A stretch of DNA of 64,000 nucleotides, taken from Strigamia acuminata. Taxonomy: Eukaryota > Arthropoda > Chilopoda > Geophilomorpha > Linotaeniidae. Positions 23,697 to 36,178 of this stretch are shown one piece after another. Each line of letters opens with the position of its first letter. The stretch's first letter is position 1. Position numbers and translations under genes: made by a program. The notes under the pieces are model-generated. The model was not told where the DNA came from, ran no database searches, and worked only from the letters and a program-made list of their open reading frames with translations. Location of the stretch: contig OX442317.1 in the NCBI GenBank assembly GCA_949358305.1, positions 930,001-994,000 on the forward strand, given 5' to 3'.

Positions 23697-26600
23697 ATGG
23701 ATGGTTTTTTGAAAAACGTTCTCTTCGTTTCGTCTCGATTTATACAATTAACACAGGCCAACGAGTAAGGTTTTAAATTAATTTTACTAGTAGTTTAATT
23801 TAATTTAATTTAATTTTAGAACGGATACGGATTATGACGACGATCTAAGCGACCCGTATGAGGAAAATGACAAGTTTGAAAGCTTATATAAACACAGTTT
23901 ATGGTTCGATTCAATACATGTGGTACACCATAATAGAAATATTTGTATAAAAGAAATCAAATCTGATAACGTTTATTGCAGTTTGTAGGTTTATTAGTTG
24001 TGACACTGATGACGAAACGGAAAGTGCGCTACCCGGATTGTTGTGGGGGCCATTTTGGCTTAGCCATGTACGAATAAAAAAAACAATATTATTTTTCTAT
24101 TCTTCATATTAAAAAAATTATTTTTTTTTCAAAATAGACCCACGAATTTTCTGGAAGGAAGGAAACGCCGAAAACCGTTTGTAGCTGCTTTCGCGTTAGC
24201 TTCAATCGCCGTAATCCAGGGCCTTCAGTCAATGGGCAGTGAAACGGAAGGTCAAAGTGCATCAGTTAAAAGTACAGTAAATATTGAATAAAATTATTTT
24301 GTTTTTATTCTTCTAATGTTGAAATATTTCTAGTAATTATCAAATTATTTATGGTCAGTGTTCTGGGCTGCCAATTCTTGCCACTTTTTGCTTGCATTTA
24401 CATGGGCAGTTTGCAAGCGTGCGTGTTTGGTTTGATCTATCACGTGGTATTGCTCGGGTTGAACATCAGCATGGAAATTCCTGCGCCGGATCTTTCGTCC
24501 GTAAGATTTCCCGAACTTATTGCATTCAATTATATATTGTAAATTTGTTTCTGGCTTCTAGAGAGCTTTGATCAAGGAACTGTTACTGAGTTCAGTCGTG
24601 GTGGCGACAGCTGGTATTTTTCTCGCTTATTGGTTTATAAAACGGATTGTTCGATATTATAAGAACGAGGTGTTTGAACGATCCATCATTCCAAAAAATC
24701 AGGTAAAAACGCGAAATAATTGCTTATTTCGTTTTTTTGTTAACATTTTTCTACATGTTAAGGTCAAATATGTCAGAAGTCTATTTTTGTCAAAAGACAG
24801 GTACCTAATACAGGAAAATTTATTTTATTTATTTTAATTATTTATGTATTTATTTGGAATTTAGATATTTGATGTTGCAAAAAATCGGATCTTTGGATGA
24901 AACTAAAGGAAACAAATTTTTAGAGTTATTTAGAAAACATATTTATCAAAGTATTCCGGGTTTTCGTTATTCCCTGACAATTTTAGTCAGTTGCACCATC
25001 GGATTTCTTATAATAACTCACGTAAGTACACAAACGAACCGATATTGGATGAATTGAATTGAATTTGGTTTGTAGATTTCCATTATGGTGTTCTATGGAT
25101 TTATTAAGAATGTTGTTGACGTAATGCAGCTGTTAGACCAATTTAAACCTTTAAAGGCGACGTCAATACCTAATTGTAATTACAATTTGATTTTTCTGTT
25201 CACTTTTAATTAATATTTTTTACTGCTATATCTGTAGTTGTTGGCATGATCGTAAAACGCTTCAGCCACGGAGGTGGAGGCAATGCCACTTTAATTGATC
25301 CTGACGCCATTTCTCTTTATGATTTTCTGTACAATCAGTCCGTAATTATCTTAGGTAAACCAATTCACTCATAAAATGACAAAACATTGATGTTTTCATA
25401 TTGTTTTTTACAGTCGTATCCGTGCTAGCTGGCACCACGGCGTACGTTTTAAGTATTTTCAGTATTTGTCGTTTGATGACGTCTTACAGGAAGAACGTGA
25501 TGGGTCTTTCGAAGCAAAAACAAAATCAGTTGATTCTGACTATTACCGCAGATAATTCAAATGTCAGTGTTGTGGTGAGTTGAAAAGAATTTGAAAAATT
25601 GCTCCGGTTTATTTATGATATCATCTTTTTAAGCGGTCTGCGATCCAATATGGCGGCTACCAAGTTGCTTATCTCGTTGCTGGTGAATGTTAGAAATCGT
25701 TAAATGTTCTCTAACTCATTTAGTTTTTTTTTAAAAATGAAACTAGGTTTCAGTATTCAACTGTTTGCGCTAAATGTAATACTTTTCGTTCTTGGAGAAA
25801 TAATAATTCTGCCAATACAATTTGCTTTCTGGAGTTTTGTTCTGAAAGTTCTGGAAATCGTTGGGTAAAACAAAATTAGTTTTTATTTGAAAATTTGAAG
25901 TAATAATTGTTTTTTTTTTACCAGACCAATAATCATCGCTTTAATATTCATCCAGCTAACTCAATACTTGCTAATAAGATTTTATTTCCTCGAAGACAGA
26001 GGAAAAACAATGGCTTTAGACAACAGGTAAAACCTCTACGAAAAACAAAAATGACCGACAAATATTTAAATTTAATTATTTCAAGGCGAGGATTCTTCAT
26101 TATGTCGTATTTTGTATTTTTCTACAACATATTCACCGGAATATTTTCCTGCGTCAAACGTATCTTAAAAGGCGCAATCATTGGAACATTTCTCGTATCT
26201 CGCCTGGACACGAGTGTTTTTCCTAGAATATTTGAAAATCACGATTCCGGTACGTGAAGAAACAAATGCCCTACAATCCCTGAATTCTAAATAAAAATTG
26301 TCATTCAGGTTTCAAAGCCTACTCTTGCCTACTGCACTTGGAGGCTCTACAGTCCAACCCGGTCGTTCTGACGTTCGTAACTTATTTGACGCAAGCTCGT
26401 CCCAAATTACACAAAGTATCTTCGAATTATTCCAAACTCACAAACGGTGTTTCATTACAATCATTAGGTAAAACAAATTACCGGTAGAACCAATTTGTAT
26501 TTTTTTACTATTTATTATTCCAGAAGGAGCTAAATTAAACAAAAGGAAATGTGTGGCTTTGAACAGGTGGTTCGTGGCGTACACGTTGATACGAAATCCG

Positions 26601-26708
26601 AGCATCATTTTTTACCGAGGTCACTTGAACGAGTTATCCATTTTGGAGGTTTATTCAAAACCCATCACGGATGACAAGGAGGCAGAAGGTGATGCTGTTC
26701 CTGTCTAA
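23697..26708 (+). CDS. STRA6-like: STRA6-like multipass membrane protein, paralogue 2 (17 exons, 682 aa)
   Basis: Exons: 23697-23764, 23820-23922, 23982-24067, 24138-24271, 24334-24500, 24562-24702, 24763-24800, 24865-25021, 25076-25175, 25238-25354, 25414-25574, 25634-25682, 25747-25864, 25925-26026, 26086-26249, 26309-26467, 26524-26708. They sum to 2049 nt, in phase throughout. The start MDGFLKNVLF follows an AG acceptor by three bases. Landmarks: PTNFLEGRKRRKP, SAIQYGGYQVAYLVAG, LPIQFAFWSFVLK, RGFFIMSYFVFFYN, LEALQSNPVV, RWFVAYTLIRNPSI. Exon 8 is continuous through SIPGFRYSL, where paralogues 1, 3 and 4 have an intron. It is closest to paralogue 3 in sequence and shares 3' flank motifs with paralogues 1 and 3. 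Membrane topology is as in paralogue 1. Confidence 0.93.
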
Positions 26709-27249
26709 TTGATTCAATCGAGTGAGTTTATCAACAATTTTTGCGTTAATTCATTGCAAAAAATTTTGTTTTAGTTTTATTTATAGTTTTTATAAGTTGG
26801 CTTCACCGCATTTCAGCGCAATGTCACATGTGCAAAAAAACGCTCAAATTATCGACTTTTGTAAATTTTATTCTTTTTCACTTATTTCTTATTTTAAATT
26901 TAACTGTCGACACTGGTCGGTGAATTCTGCCAGTGCTTTGCTGAATAAAACTTTTTCCATGGAATTGTACGTAATTCGTTTTGAGAAAGGCGACAGACAC
27001 ATTTTTGTTTTCCAAATACAATTGGCACCGCAAATACGGCGGTTCCGTGCTCCTTTTCCAGTTTCTTTGTGTTATGTGACTCAATCGATCCACATTAGGT
27101 ATTACTGTAAACAGAAAGTGTCTCCATGGAGATGCAAAACAGTTTATTCTGGGAAGGCACCGGTGTCACGTACTCGAGACTTACAACACTAACCTGAGCT
27201 GGTTCTTCGTGCCTATACTGGAGAAGCCATATTTACAATCCTTTATAAA
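26709..27249 (+). other. Intergenic, 3' UTR of STRA6-like 2 and promoter of STRA6-like 3
   Basis: The left part is a 3' flank similar to that of paralogue 1. An open frame of 156 codons spans 26722-27192, but it has no family signature and starts inside the shared UTR motif, so it is not called as a gene. Confidence 0.4.
26944..26949 (+). terminator. Poly(A) signal candidate, STRA6-like 2
   Basis: AATAAA lies 236 nt past the stop codon, at a position similar to that in paralogue 1. Confidence 0.4.
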
Positions 27250-30200
27250 ATGGATGAGTTTTTGAAAGCTGTGACGACATTTATAAATTCAGTGCTGAAT
27301 GAGTAAGGTGTTTAATTAGAATTTGTTTGTACTAATTTAATTTAATTATTTTTCAGAACTCAGACTGAAGATGATATAGACTATGAACCCGAAGTAGTTG
27401 TCAAATTTCAAAGTTTATATAGGATAGATAAATCGATTGATGCAATACTCACGGTATACCGTCATAGAAATATTTCAATCTCAGAAACAAAATTAATATT
27501 ATTTCGTGCAGCTTGTAGGTTTATTAGTTGTCACATTTATGACCAAACGGAAAGCGCGCTGCCGAGATTGTTGTGGAGGCTATTTTGGCCTAGCCGTGTA
27601 TGAAAAAAATATTTTGTTAAATTTTTGAAAAATATTTTAAAAGAGTAAAAAAAAAATATTTTTAAATAGGCCTACAAATTTTCTGGAAGAACGCACACGC
27701 CGAAACCCTTACGTGGCTGCATTTGCAATGGCTGCAATCGCCATAATTCAGTCGACTTGGTCAATGAGCGACTTAACCGCAGGAGAGAGTTCATCGGTTA
27801 AAAGTACAAATAAAATTATTTTGTTTTTATTCTTCTAATATTGAAATTCCTTGCAGTAATTGTCAAATTAGTTATGGTCTGTGTTTTGGGCTGCCAATTC
27901 TTGCCGCTTTTTGCTTGTATCCACATGGGAACGTTGCCCGCGTGCGTGTTTGGATTGATTTACCACCTTGTGATACTCGTACTGAATATCATTGCTGCAA
28001 TTCCTGTGCCGAATGTTTCGACCGTACAACTTCCCACTTAGCTAATAATGAGCTTAGTAATTGCAAACTTATTTCTGCTTTCTAGGGAGGTTTAGTGGAT
28101 GAATTGGTACTCAATTGTATCGTTCAGGCGACAGCTGGCCCTTTTATCACCTATTGGTTCGTAAAGCGGATAATTCGGTATTATAGGAACGAGGTGGTTG
28201 AACGACACATTATTCCGAAAAGCCAGGTAACGAAATAAAAACGAAATAATTGGAAATTAAAACATTTTCATTAAGATTTTTATTATGTTATATATATAGG
28301 CCATATATGTCAGAAATCTATTTTTGTCTAAAGATAAGTATTTGGTGTTGCAAGAACTCGGATCTTTGAATGAAACTGAAGAAAACAAACTAGTCCAGAT
28401 GTTTAAAAAACATATTTATCGTAATGTTCCAGGTGCCGACTGCCGACCAATTAGTTATTTATACTATTAGTGTTAATTTGCGGTTTTTATTTAGGTTTTC
28501 GTTATTCTCTCACAATTTTAATCAGTTGCACCGTCGGATTTCTTATGGTTACTCATGTGAGTACTTAAAAACTTGTCTCAATTGGCCGACAATTAAATTA
28601 AATTTGGATTCGCAGATTGTTATTAATAATTACTACGATATGATTTTAACCGTGACTGCAACGATGGATCGATTGGAAAGCTACAAGTATTTAAAGGCGA
28701 CATCAATTCCAAATTGTGATTACATTTTGATTTCCCCATTTCTTTGGGATTAATATTTGCGATATATCTTTAGTTGTCAGTATGCTTGTAAAACGATTCA
28801 CTCGGAAAGAAACTCGCGATGCTAATCCTGTAAATGATGCTGACGCCATTTCCCTTTACGATGTTATTTACGCCCAGTCTATGATTATTTTAGGTAAACC
28901 AATTCGGTAATGAAATGACACAAGATTGATGTCTTTGAGAGTTTTTTTTATAGTTGCGACCATACTAGGTGGCGTGTTGGCGTATGTTATAACCATTGGC
29001 AGTATTTGTCACGTGATGACCTGTTACAGGAAGAACGTGTTGGGTCTTGCGAAGCAAAAACGAAATCTGATGATTATTTCTAGCGAAAATGTTTCAAATA
29101 TAAGTCTTGTGGTGAGTGGGAAAAAAAATTGGACATCATATATATTCATATACCGGTTCATTTTTAATGCAATTTCTATTTAAGCGATCTGCGATTCAAT
29201 ATGGCGGCTACCAAGCTGCGTATCTCGTTGCTGGTGAATGCTCAAACAAAATCGTTAAATTTTCTCGAACTAATTTAATTTTTTGAAATTATTTTTCTAA
29301 ATATGAAACTAGGTTTTACTCTTCAAGTGATTGTACTGACTTTAACAATTTTTATTCTTGGAGAAATAATAATTCTGCCAATACAATTTGCGTTCTGGAG
29401 TTTTGTTCTGAAAGTTCTGGAAATTCTTGGGTAAAAAAAAAACAAAAAAAAATTGTTTTTGTTTGGATAATTCTACAATTTATTTTTCCTTTCCAGACCG
29501 ATAATCCTCGCTTTAATATTCATTCAGTTAACTCAATATTTGTTCGTTCGATTTTGTTTTCTCGAAGACAGAGGAGAAACAATGGCTTTAACAAACAGGT
29601 TGAATACCAAAAAAATGAGCCAAAAAATTACTTATTTAATTATTTTCAGGCGCGGATTCTTCATCATGTCGTATTTTGTATTTTTCTACAACATATTCGG
29701 CGGAATATTTTCCTCCATCAAACGACTGTTGATCGGCGCGGCCGTAGGAGCACTTCTCGTACCTCGATTGGACACGAGTGTTTTCCCAAGAATATTCGAA
29801 AAATACGATTCTGGTACGTCAAAACAGATAATCCCTGAATCCTAAATGAAAAATCTCGTTCAGGTTTCAAAGCCTACTCTTACCTACTGCATTTGGAGGC
29901 TCTCCAGTCCAATCCGATCGTTGTGACGTTCGTCATTTTCTTGACACAGACAAGTTCAAAATCTCAACAAAAATCCGCCAATTTCATACGACAAAATCTC
30001 ACTATATTAAGTAAAATTACATTTCGGCTGAACAAAAAACAACCAAGTTCTAATTTTACTATTTCATATTCCCCTAGAACTTAAATTACACAGAAAAAGA
30101 TGTGTCGCGAGGAACAGGTGGTTCGTGGCCTACACATTGGTACGCAATCCGAACATCATTATTTATCGGGGTCACTTAACCATGCTGTCTGTCATGGAGG

Positions 30201-30265
30201 CCTATTCTAAGCCGATTCCTAAAGCAATTGAGGGCAAAAATCGCAACTCCATCGTTCCTTATTAA
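27250..30265 (+). CDS. STRA6-like: STRA6-like multipass membrane protein, paralogue 3 (17 exons, 672 aa)
   Basis: Exons: 27250-27302, 27357-27453, 27512-27597, 27670-27803, 27857-28023, 28086-28226, 28300-28432, 28495-28556, 28616-28715, 28774-28893, 28954-29111, 29185-29233, 29313-29430, 29497-29598, 29650-29813, 29864-30010, 30078-30265. They total 2019 nt, in phase. Landmarks: PTNFLEERTRRNP (basic run altered relative to the other copies), GGYQAAYLVAG, LPIQFAFWSFVLK, RGFFIMSYFVFFYN, LEALQSNPIV, RWFVAYTLVRNPNI. Exon 7 is continuous across SKDKYLVLQ, where the other three genes have an intron. Unlike its neighbours it has no AG acceptor directly before the start. The N-terminal exon is shortest here (17 codons plus 2 nt). 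Confidence 0.92.
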
Positions 30266-31349
30266 TTAATCGAATTTTTCAAGTTGGCTTCACCGCACAA
30301 CCTGAGCTATTGACGTGAAATTACACACATTGAGCGGTTGTTATGACTTATGATAGTAATTTATTATTATCCAAGAACCGTGTTCTTGAGAAATTTAATT
30401 CAATTTCGAATTGAAGCAGCTTCGATTGCTGTTTTTCTACAAATTGTAAAGAGATGTGTTTATTAAGCTGTACATAACACAATAAAATATTTTTTTGTTT
30501 TGCTTTATTTAATTATGAAATTAATGCGGCATTTGTAGTGAGTTTTTGTGATCTGACATGTTTGTTGATTCATTCTCGGCTAGATTTCACCTTGACCCAC
30601 TTGATTCGTGCAGTTTTGAAAATGAACTCGTCCGAAAGGGGGTAAGGAAAAGTAAAATCATTAATGCTTTTACACGTGGAGGGTGTGGTCACACTCGCCT
30701 GACACGTGCAGGCTCCGAGTTAAAACGGGAAACAATCGCGACTCGACTGGACTAATACAGCGAGGCAATCGTCATTGATTTCTTTCCGGTTTGTAGATAA
30801 CTCATTGATGTTTTCTTTGTTTTTGACGTCGGGAAAATTGATTCATTCGCATTTTCGTATTGTGTTTTGAAAACGCGACGCGGGTCCAGTGAAAACGTGC
30901 GTTTGATTTACGTGGACGGGTGTAGTTAATGTGTGCGCGATGTTCACGATCATTTACCGGTCATGACACGCGTTGTCAGCTTCCGATTCAATCATCGAAA
31001 TCGGATAAATGAATTGAATAAATAGATAACGTCGTTTTGAAGAAGACTTCTTCCTTCGAGCTATTAATAGACGTCTGGGCTTGGCAACGAAATGGCACTG
31101 TTGGATCATGTCACTAAGGAAAATATTGAAATGAACCAAATCGAGAAATGAATGGAGCAGCAAGAATTAAGAAAAATCTAAATACTTTTTTAAAAAAAAA
31201 TAATCAGAAATTGAATTAATCTGAATCTGATGGAAAAGACAGCAAGCACATGTGAATGATTGATTACGAAACATCTACAAGTTCAAACTGATAATTGAGC
31301 TTTTAATTTTCTTTTTCTTTTTTTTCTTGCAGGGTGAAGAGAACCGAGA
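30266..31349 (+). other. Intergenic between STRA6-like 3 and 4
   Basis: It holds the paralogue 3 3' UTR up to about 30.5 kb and then about 0.8 kb without recognised genes. A T-rich acceptor ending at 31332 lies 17 bases before the paralogue 4 start, suggesting an upstream non-coding exon or a trans-splice site. Confidence 0.4.
30481..30486 (+). terminator. Poly(A) signal candidate, STRA6-like 3
   Basis: AATAAA lies 216 nt past the stop codon and is followed by T-rich DNA. Confidence 0.45.
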
Positions 31350-34300
31350 ATGGGCAACATTTTAAAATCAATTCTGCACAGTGTTGCAGAAGATGAACTG
31401 GAAACCCAACTTGAAATGGAGGAAGAGCAGGGGTGTGATATAAATACCTTAAGATTTCAATTGAAAAGCATTTGCAATTATGATCGACAAAGTCTTACCA
31501 CACATGTAATGATTATAACGCCCTCTGGAGATAACCATTGTAAACGAGTTAGCATGTACCCTTGAGATGACAAAGTCATCATTATGTATACGATCATTCA
31601 AACCTATATTCCCTCATTAGTAAAAGCTAGAAGCATTTAATATGGACTCTTTACTAAGTAAATACATAACAAGTGTTCCCTGGTAGTTTAGACATCACAA
31701 CCTGGCAATATTTGCAGATGCTGAGTTTTTCTAATATGTAATTCTCACTCTGGCCTTATGTTTTAGGTTGGACACTTCTGCGACAAGCGATAAATTATAT
31801 CGTTTATCTAACTACACAATGGATGACGAAAGTGAAGAGTTTGTGAAATTATACGCGGGAGCAGCCATTTTGTTTATTTTGTTATCGGTAATTGATGTGA
31901 TGGGAATATACAAATAAGCCAAAGAACTATCATAATGATTAATTATGAATTATGATGGTTATGGTTATGGTGTAGTCGTAAAATTTCTTTTCTTTTTAAT
32001 TAAGATAATAGGGCTCTTAATTGTCGCCTTCATGACAAAGAGAAAGTATCTGTGTCCGAATTGCTGCGGTGGATATTTTGGCTTAGCCGTGTAAGTGCGA
32101 TTAGACTAATTCGATTAATTAGGCTAATTGAACATTTCTTCTTCTTCCTTATTTATTAGTCCCGTAAATTTTTTTGAACTGAAGAAACGAAGAAAACCTT
32201 TTCTGGCCGCTTTTGCACTCGTCACGATGACGTTGGTTGATGGCGTCATTGGCGGGACTTTATTTATACCTAAAGAAATGAAAATACCCTTTTATCTTAA
32301 AGGTAAGCTTAGGTGGCTGAAACTGAAATATTTTTTGATTTATTTGTTTTTAAAAGTTTGCAATTTGATTCGACACAGTTGTAGTGAAATTGATGGTTGC
32401 TACTGCGATCGGTTGCAATTTCTACCCATTATTTGCATTTATATATATGGCTAGTTTGCCCAGTTGCATCGTTGGATTGATTTATCATTTAATTTACATG
32501 TCTATTGCGATTCTACTTGAAATTCCGCAATCAGGCCTTACAACGGTTGAGTAATTAGTTTCATAGTTACTATTCACTGACACAATTCGGTTTTATCGTA
32601 GAAAGCCTTAGTCAAAGAACTGTTACTGCGCGGAATAGTCTTTTCCATTGCTGGGACGTATATTTTTTATTGGTATATACTACAGATATTTCGTTTTTAT
32701 ACGGGAAAGAACAAATATAAGGACAATACTAGAAGAAATGACGTAATAAGAAGAACGAAAAAAAATCAATATAGAACTTCTTTGATCGGAATTTGTTTTT
32801 TTTTAGATCAAATACGTAAAGCATCTATTTATTCGCCAAGAAAGGTTAAATATTTAAACTCTTATTAAACTGAATTCAAAAAGTGACAAAAAAAATAAAA
32901 TCTGTTTTTGCAATTTAGTGATTTGACAAAAGTTATGTCGCTGACTGAAACAAAAACTAACAAATGTACTGAATGGTTTCGAAACAACATCTACAGAAGA
33001 GTTGCTGGTGAGTAGAGCCTAAGTCACGTTGCCAAAAAAATTAGGCCTAGCATTTATGTGTGTGATTTTTAGGTTTCCGTTACTCTCTCACCGTTCTAGC
33101 TAGTTGCCTGATAGGATTTCTGGTCATCACTCATGTAGAAACGGAGAAAAATACAATTTTTATAGAAACTTCAAATGGTTTTCAATTTCAGATTTCAATA
33201 GTAACGTTTTACGGATTTATAAAAAACGTGATTGACGTTTTATACTTGCTGGACTACATACAAAGTTGGAAAACAAAAAAAATAGCAAACTGTAAATATA
33301 GGCCTACGGACAGATTTTTTAATTCCCTTAATCTTGATCTTTGTTGTTTCAATTAGTCGTTGCTTGGGTAATCCAGCGTTTATCTGTCACTACTTCTGCG
33401 CAGTCAGCGGCCGAAGGAAGCAAAATGATCTCTTATTACGATTTTGTCTTCACTCAATCCATAGTCATTGTAGGTAAGTAAGTACTAAGGTTATTCCATT
33501 TTTATTTGATACTACTACAATGGATTACTGTATTGCAGGTGGTACCATCGTTGGTGGGTTCGCAGCTTACATCCTGAGCTTGGTGAATTTGTGCCATTTG
33601 CTCTCTTCGCACAGAGACAACGTATTGAATCTTCTCAAGGGCAAAAACCAACAGAATATTCTTCCCAGAGCGAAAGATGCCTCTAACATTACTCTCGTGG
33701 TAATTCCTATTTTTATTTCATTCTGGTGTTGTCAAATAAAATTAAAATTTCTATTTTTCTCCATGTTTTCTTCAAGAAATCAGCTATCCAATATGGAGGA
33801 TACCAAGTAGCTTATCTTATAGCAGGTTTTTGCATATCGTTGCATTAAAATGCCAATTATTAAGTATGCCATAATACTTTTTAGGATTTACTATTCAATT
33901 ATTTGTACTGAATGTGGTTTTTATTTTACTCGGCGAGATTATCGTGCTGCCAATTCAGTTTGCATTTTGGAGCACCGTGATCAAGCTTTGCGAATTTATA
34001 GGGTTAGTTGATTGATTCTGGTTAAATTAAATTAAATTTAATTTAATTTAATTATTTTTAGGCCAATTGTAATTGCTTTAATCCTTATACAATTAACTCA
34101 ATATTTAATGATAAGATTTTTCTTCCTGGTGGATCAGGGCAAGACATTAGCTCTGGATAACAGGTCTGTGTTCAAAAGTAATATTAAATGAAATAAATTA
34201 TTAAAATAAAATGATTTGTTCATTTTTAGGAGAGGATTCTTTATCTTGTCGTACTTTGTGTTTTTTTTTAACATCTTTACTGGAGTATTTTCGTGCATCA

Positions 34301-34831
34301 AAAGAATTTTGATGGGAAGTGTTATGGGAATATTGTTCGTGCCGCGGCTCGACAAAAGCATATTTCCAAGAATGTTTGAAAAAAGAGACGCAGGTATGAA
34401 TATTTCTTGACCATTTAATATTCGTAACATCATTTTCCTCCATTTCTTTGAAGGTTTCAGAGCTTATTCAAGTTTACTGCATTTGGAAGCTTTGCAGTCA
34501 AATCCAATCGTTCTCACATTTGTCCATCTACTGACCAATTGGAATCACGCACCATCGACTAACTCGCACAACCACGAACTAGAAGCGCTATTGCGTGAGT
34601 ATAAATAAATAAATAAATTAATTAATTAATCTTTGACACTGGATGTTTTGTTTTCGGTCAACAGATACGAAAGTGAGCAGGAAAAAGAAGGTAGCTCGCA
34701 CTAGGTGGTTCGTGGCGTACACACTCATCCGAAATCCAAGTCTCATCGGGTTCCGAGGAGTAAACAACGCATTGTCCGTTCTGGAAGTTTTAAACCATCC
34801 CGTGAAAAATGAACGAGAAACAAACGTGTAA
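31350..34831 (+). CDS. STRA6-like: STRA6-like multipass membrane protein, paralogue 4 (18 exons, 682 aa)
   Basis: Exons: 31350-31432, 31767-31887, 32005-32090, 32160-32302, 32379-32545, 32602-32742, 32807-32844, 32919-33007, 33073-33134, 33192-33291, 33357-33473, 33539-33699, 33777-33825, 33885-34002, 34062-34163, 34230-34393, 34454-34594, 34665-34831. They total 2049 nt, in phase. This is the most divergent copy and the only one with all 17 introns. Exon 1 (MGNILKSILHSVAEDE) matches the first exons of the other copies; its donor GG|GTGTGA was chosen by phase. Exon 5 uses a weak donor (GTTGAG), forced by frame and by the exon length of 167 shared with all paralogues. Landmarks: PVNFFELKKRRKP, SAIQYGGYQVAYLIAG, LPIQFAFWS, RGFFILSYFVFFFN, LEALQSNPIV, RWFVAYTLIRNPSL. 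Confidence 0.92.
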
Positions 34832-35149
34832 TTCGACTCGCTCGATTGGCTTTTGCTTCTATTCGTTCAGCCATCTCCACTGCCATGATCAAAAGTCAAT
34901 ATTCTAAGTTATACGAATTTTCATATAGCTTCTGACGAGATGTAGAACTATTTGTTTTGTACAGCTGTTCGAACGGTTTACGGACTATATATTATGTATA
35001 TTTTTAACGTCATAAGGAGAAACCAAAGAGGCTCGTAGCTTCCGTATTAATGTTTGTTAACGTCGGCACTGTAGCGCCATGAAAAGACGGTAATTTGTAA
35101 ATGTCATGTAGTAAGAAACATGGAATCACGTTTGGATTTGTGACATGTA

Positions 35150-35155
35150 AATAAA
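35150..35155 (+). terminator. Poly(A) signal candidate, STRA6-like 4
   Basis: AATAAA lies 319 nt past the stop codon and is followed by TG-rich sequence. This marks the likely right end of the STRA6-like cluster. Confidence 0.45.
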
Positions 35156-36178
35156 ATATTAATATGTTGTCAGTATTGTGTCATGTATAAACAAAAACGA
35201 TGAAATAAATCGTGGTAAACGGGAGTAGAAAGTGGTAGATTGCGGTTTGTTTGGTGAGATAAACAAAACAGAGCCTGGAAGCTGTTTAAAGAGCTGCCAA
35301 GACCTGCAACGAGTGACATGCAATGCAGCGAAGAAAATTGGGTAGCTTGAAACGAGCACACTGATGAGAGACAGAGCCAGAGCCAGGAAAAGGGCATCTG
35401 ACCTGACGGCAGACAAGTGTTGGATAAGGTCACTGACATGCGCAGTATTGGCTCGTAGTCGTAATAATAATATAAAGGAAATAATATCCTAATCTAGCCT
35501 CGAAGTAGGTCACGCACATCCTTTTCAAATTTAACAACATTTTAGGGAATGATTTAAGAAATCAGCAATATTTTTAATTTTTATAAAAGGCATTGTAAAA
35601 AATGGCTAAATTCAAACAATTGAAATCAAGTTAATCCTAACTTAAGCCTTGATGGAGAAGATCACGCACATGCGCAGTAAGAATCAGATTGCATTGTGGG
35701 AAGAAGGAGAGTACAATGTGTTCTGACGCGATGGCTACGACAGCAGCAACGATTGGCCTGTATATTTAGAATGAATCTTCAGCCATCCAATCGTTTCGAG
35801 GTGGGAATTTGAGTTTGTTTATTTCAAACTATATTTAAGATTGTAAATGTTTCGGAATTGTCGAAAAACAGAATAATTTAACGAATTTTGGCATATTTTT
35901 TTTTTTTTTTTGTACAGAAGGCCGACCACGCTGAAATCTAATCTCGCCGCCATTATTAACAACTCAATCCGGAGCCATCCACTCCATCTTGATGAGAAAT
36001 AAGATTTTCTGAGCTTCAAATTATATATTGGTAAGTACATTTTTACAATTTAACAATATGTTAGGAAATAATTTAATGAATTTCAATATTTTTAATTTTT
36101 TTACGAAACTTGCTGAATTTGAACGAGTCTGTTCATGAGCACATATACTTGGGTGAATAAATTTTGCCTCAAATTAAA

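Noticed and set aside
26722-27192. 156-codon plus-strand frame between STRA6-like 2 and 3
   Set aside because: No signature; overlaps the shared 3' flank and poly(A) signal of paralogue 2.
31350-31565. Reading straight through as a 71-codon protein at STRA6-like 4 exon 1
   Set aside because: Stopping at the GTGTGA donor joins in phase to the next exon and matches the first-exon pattern of the other paralogues.
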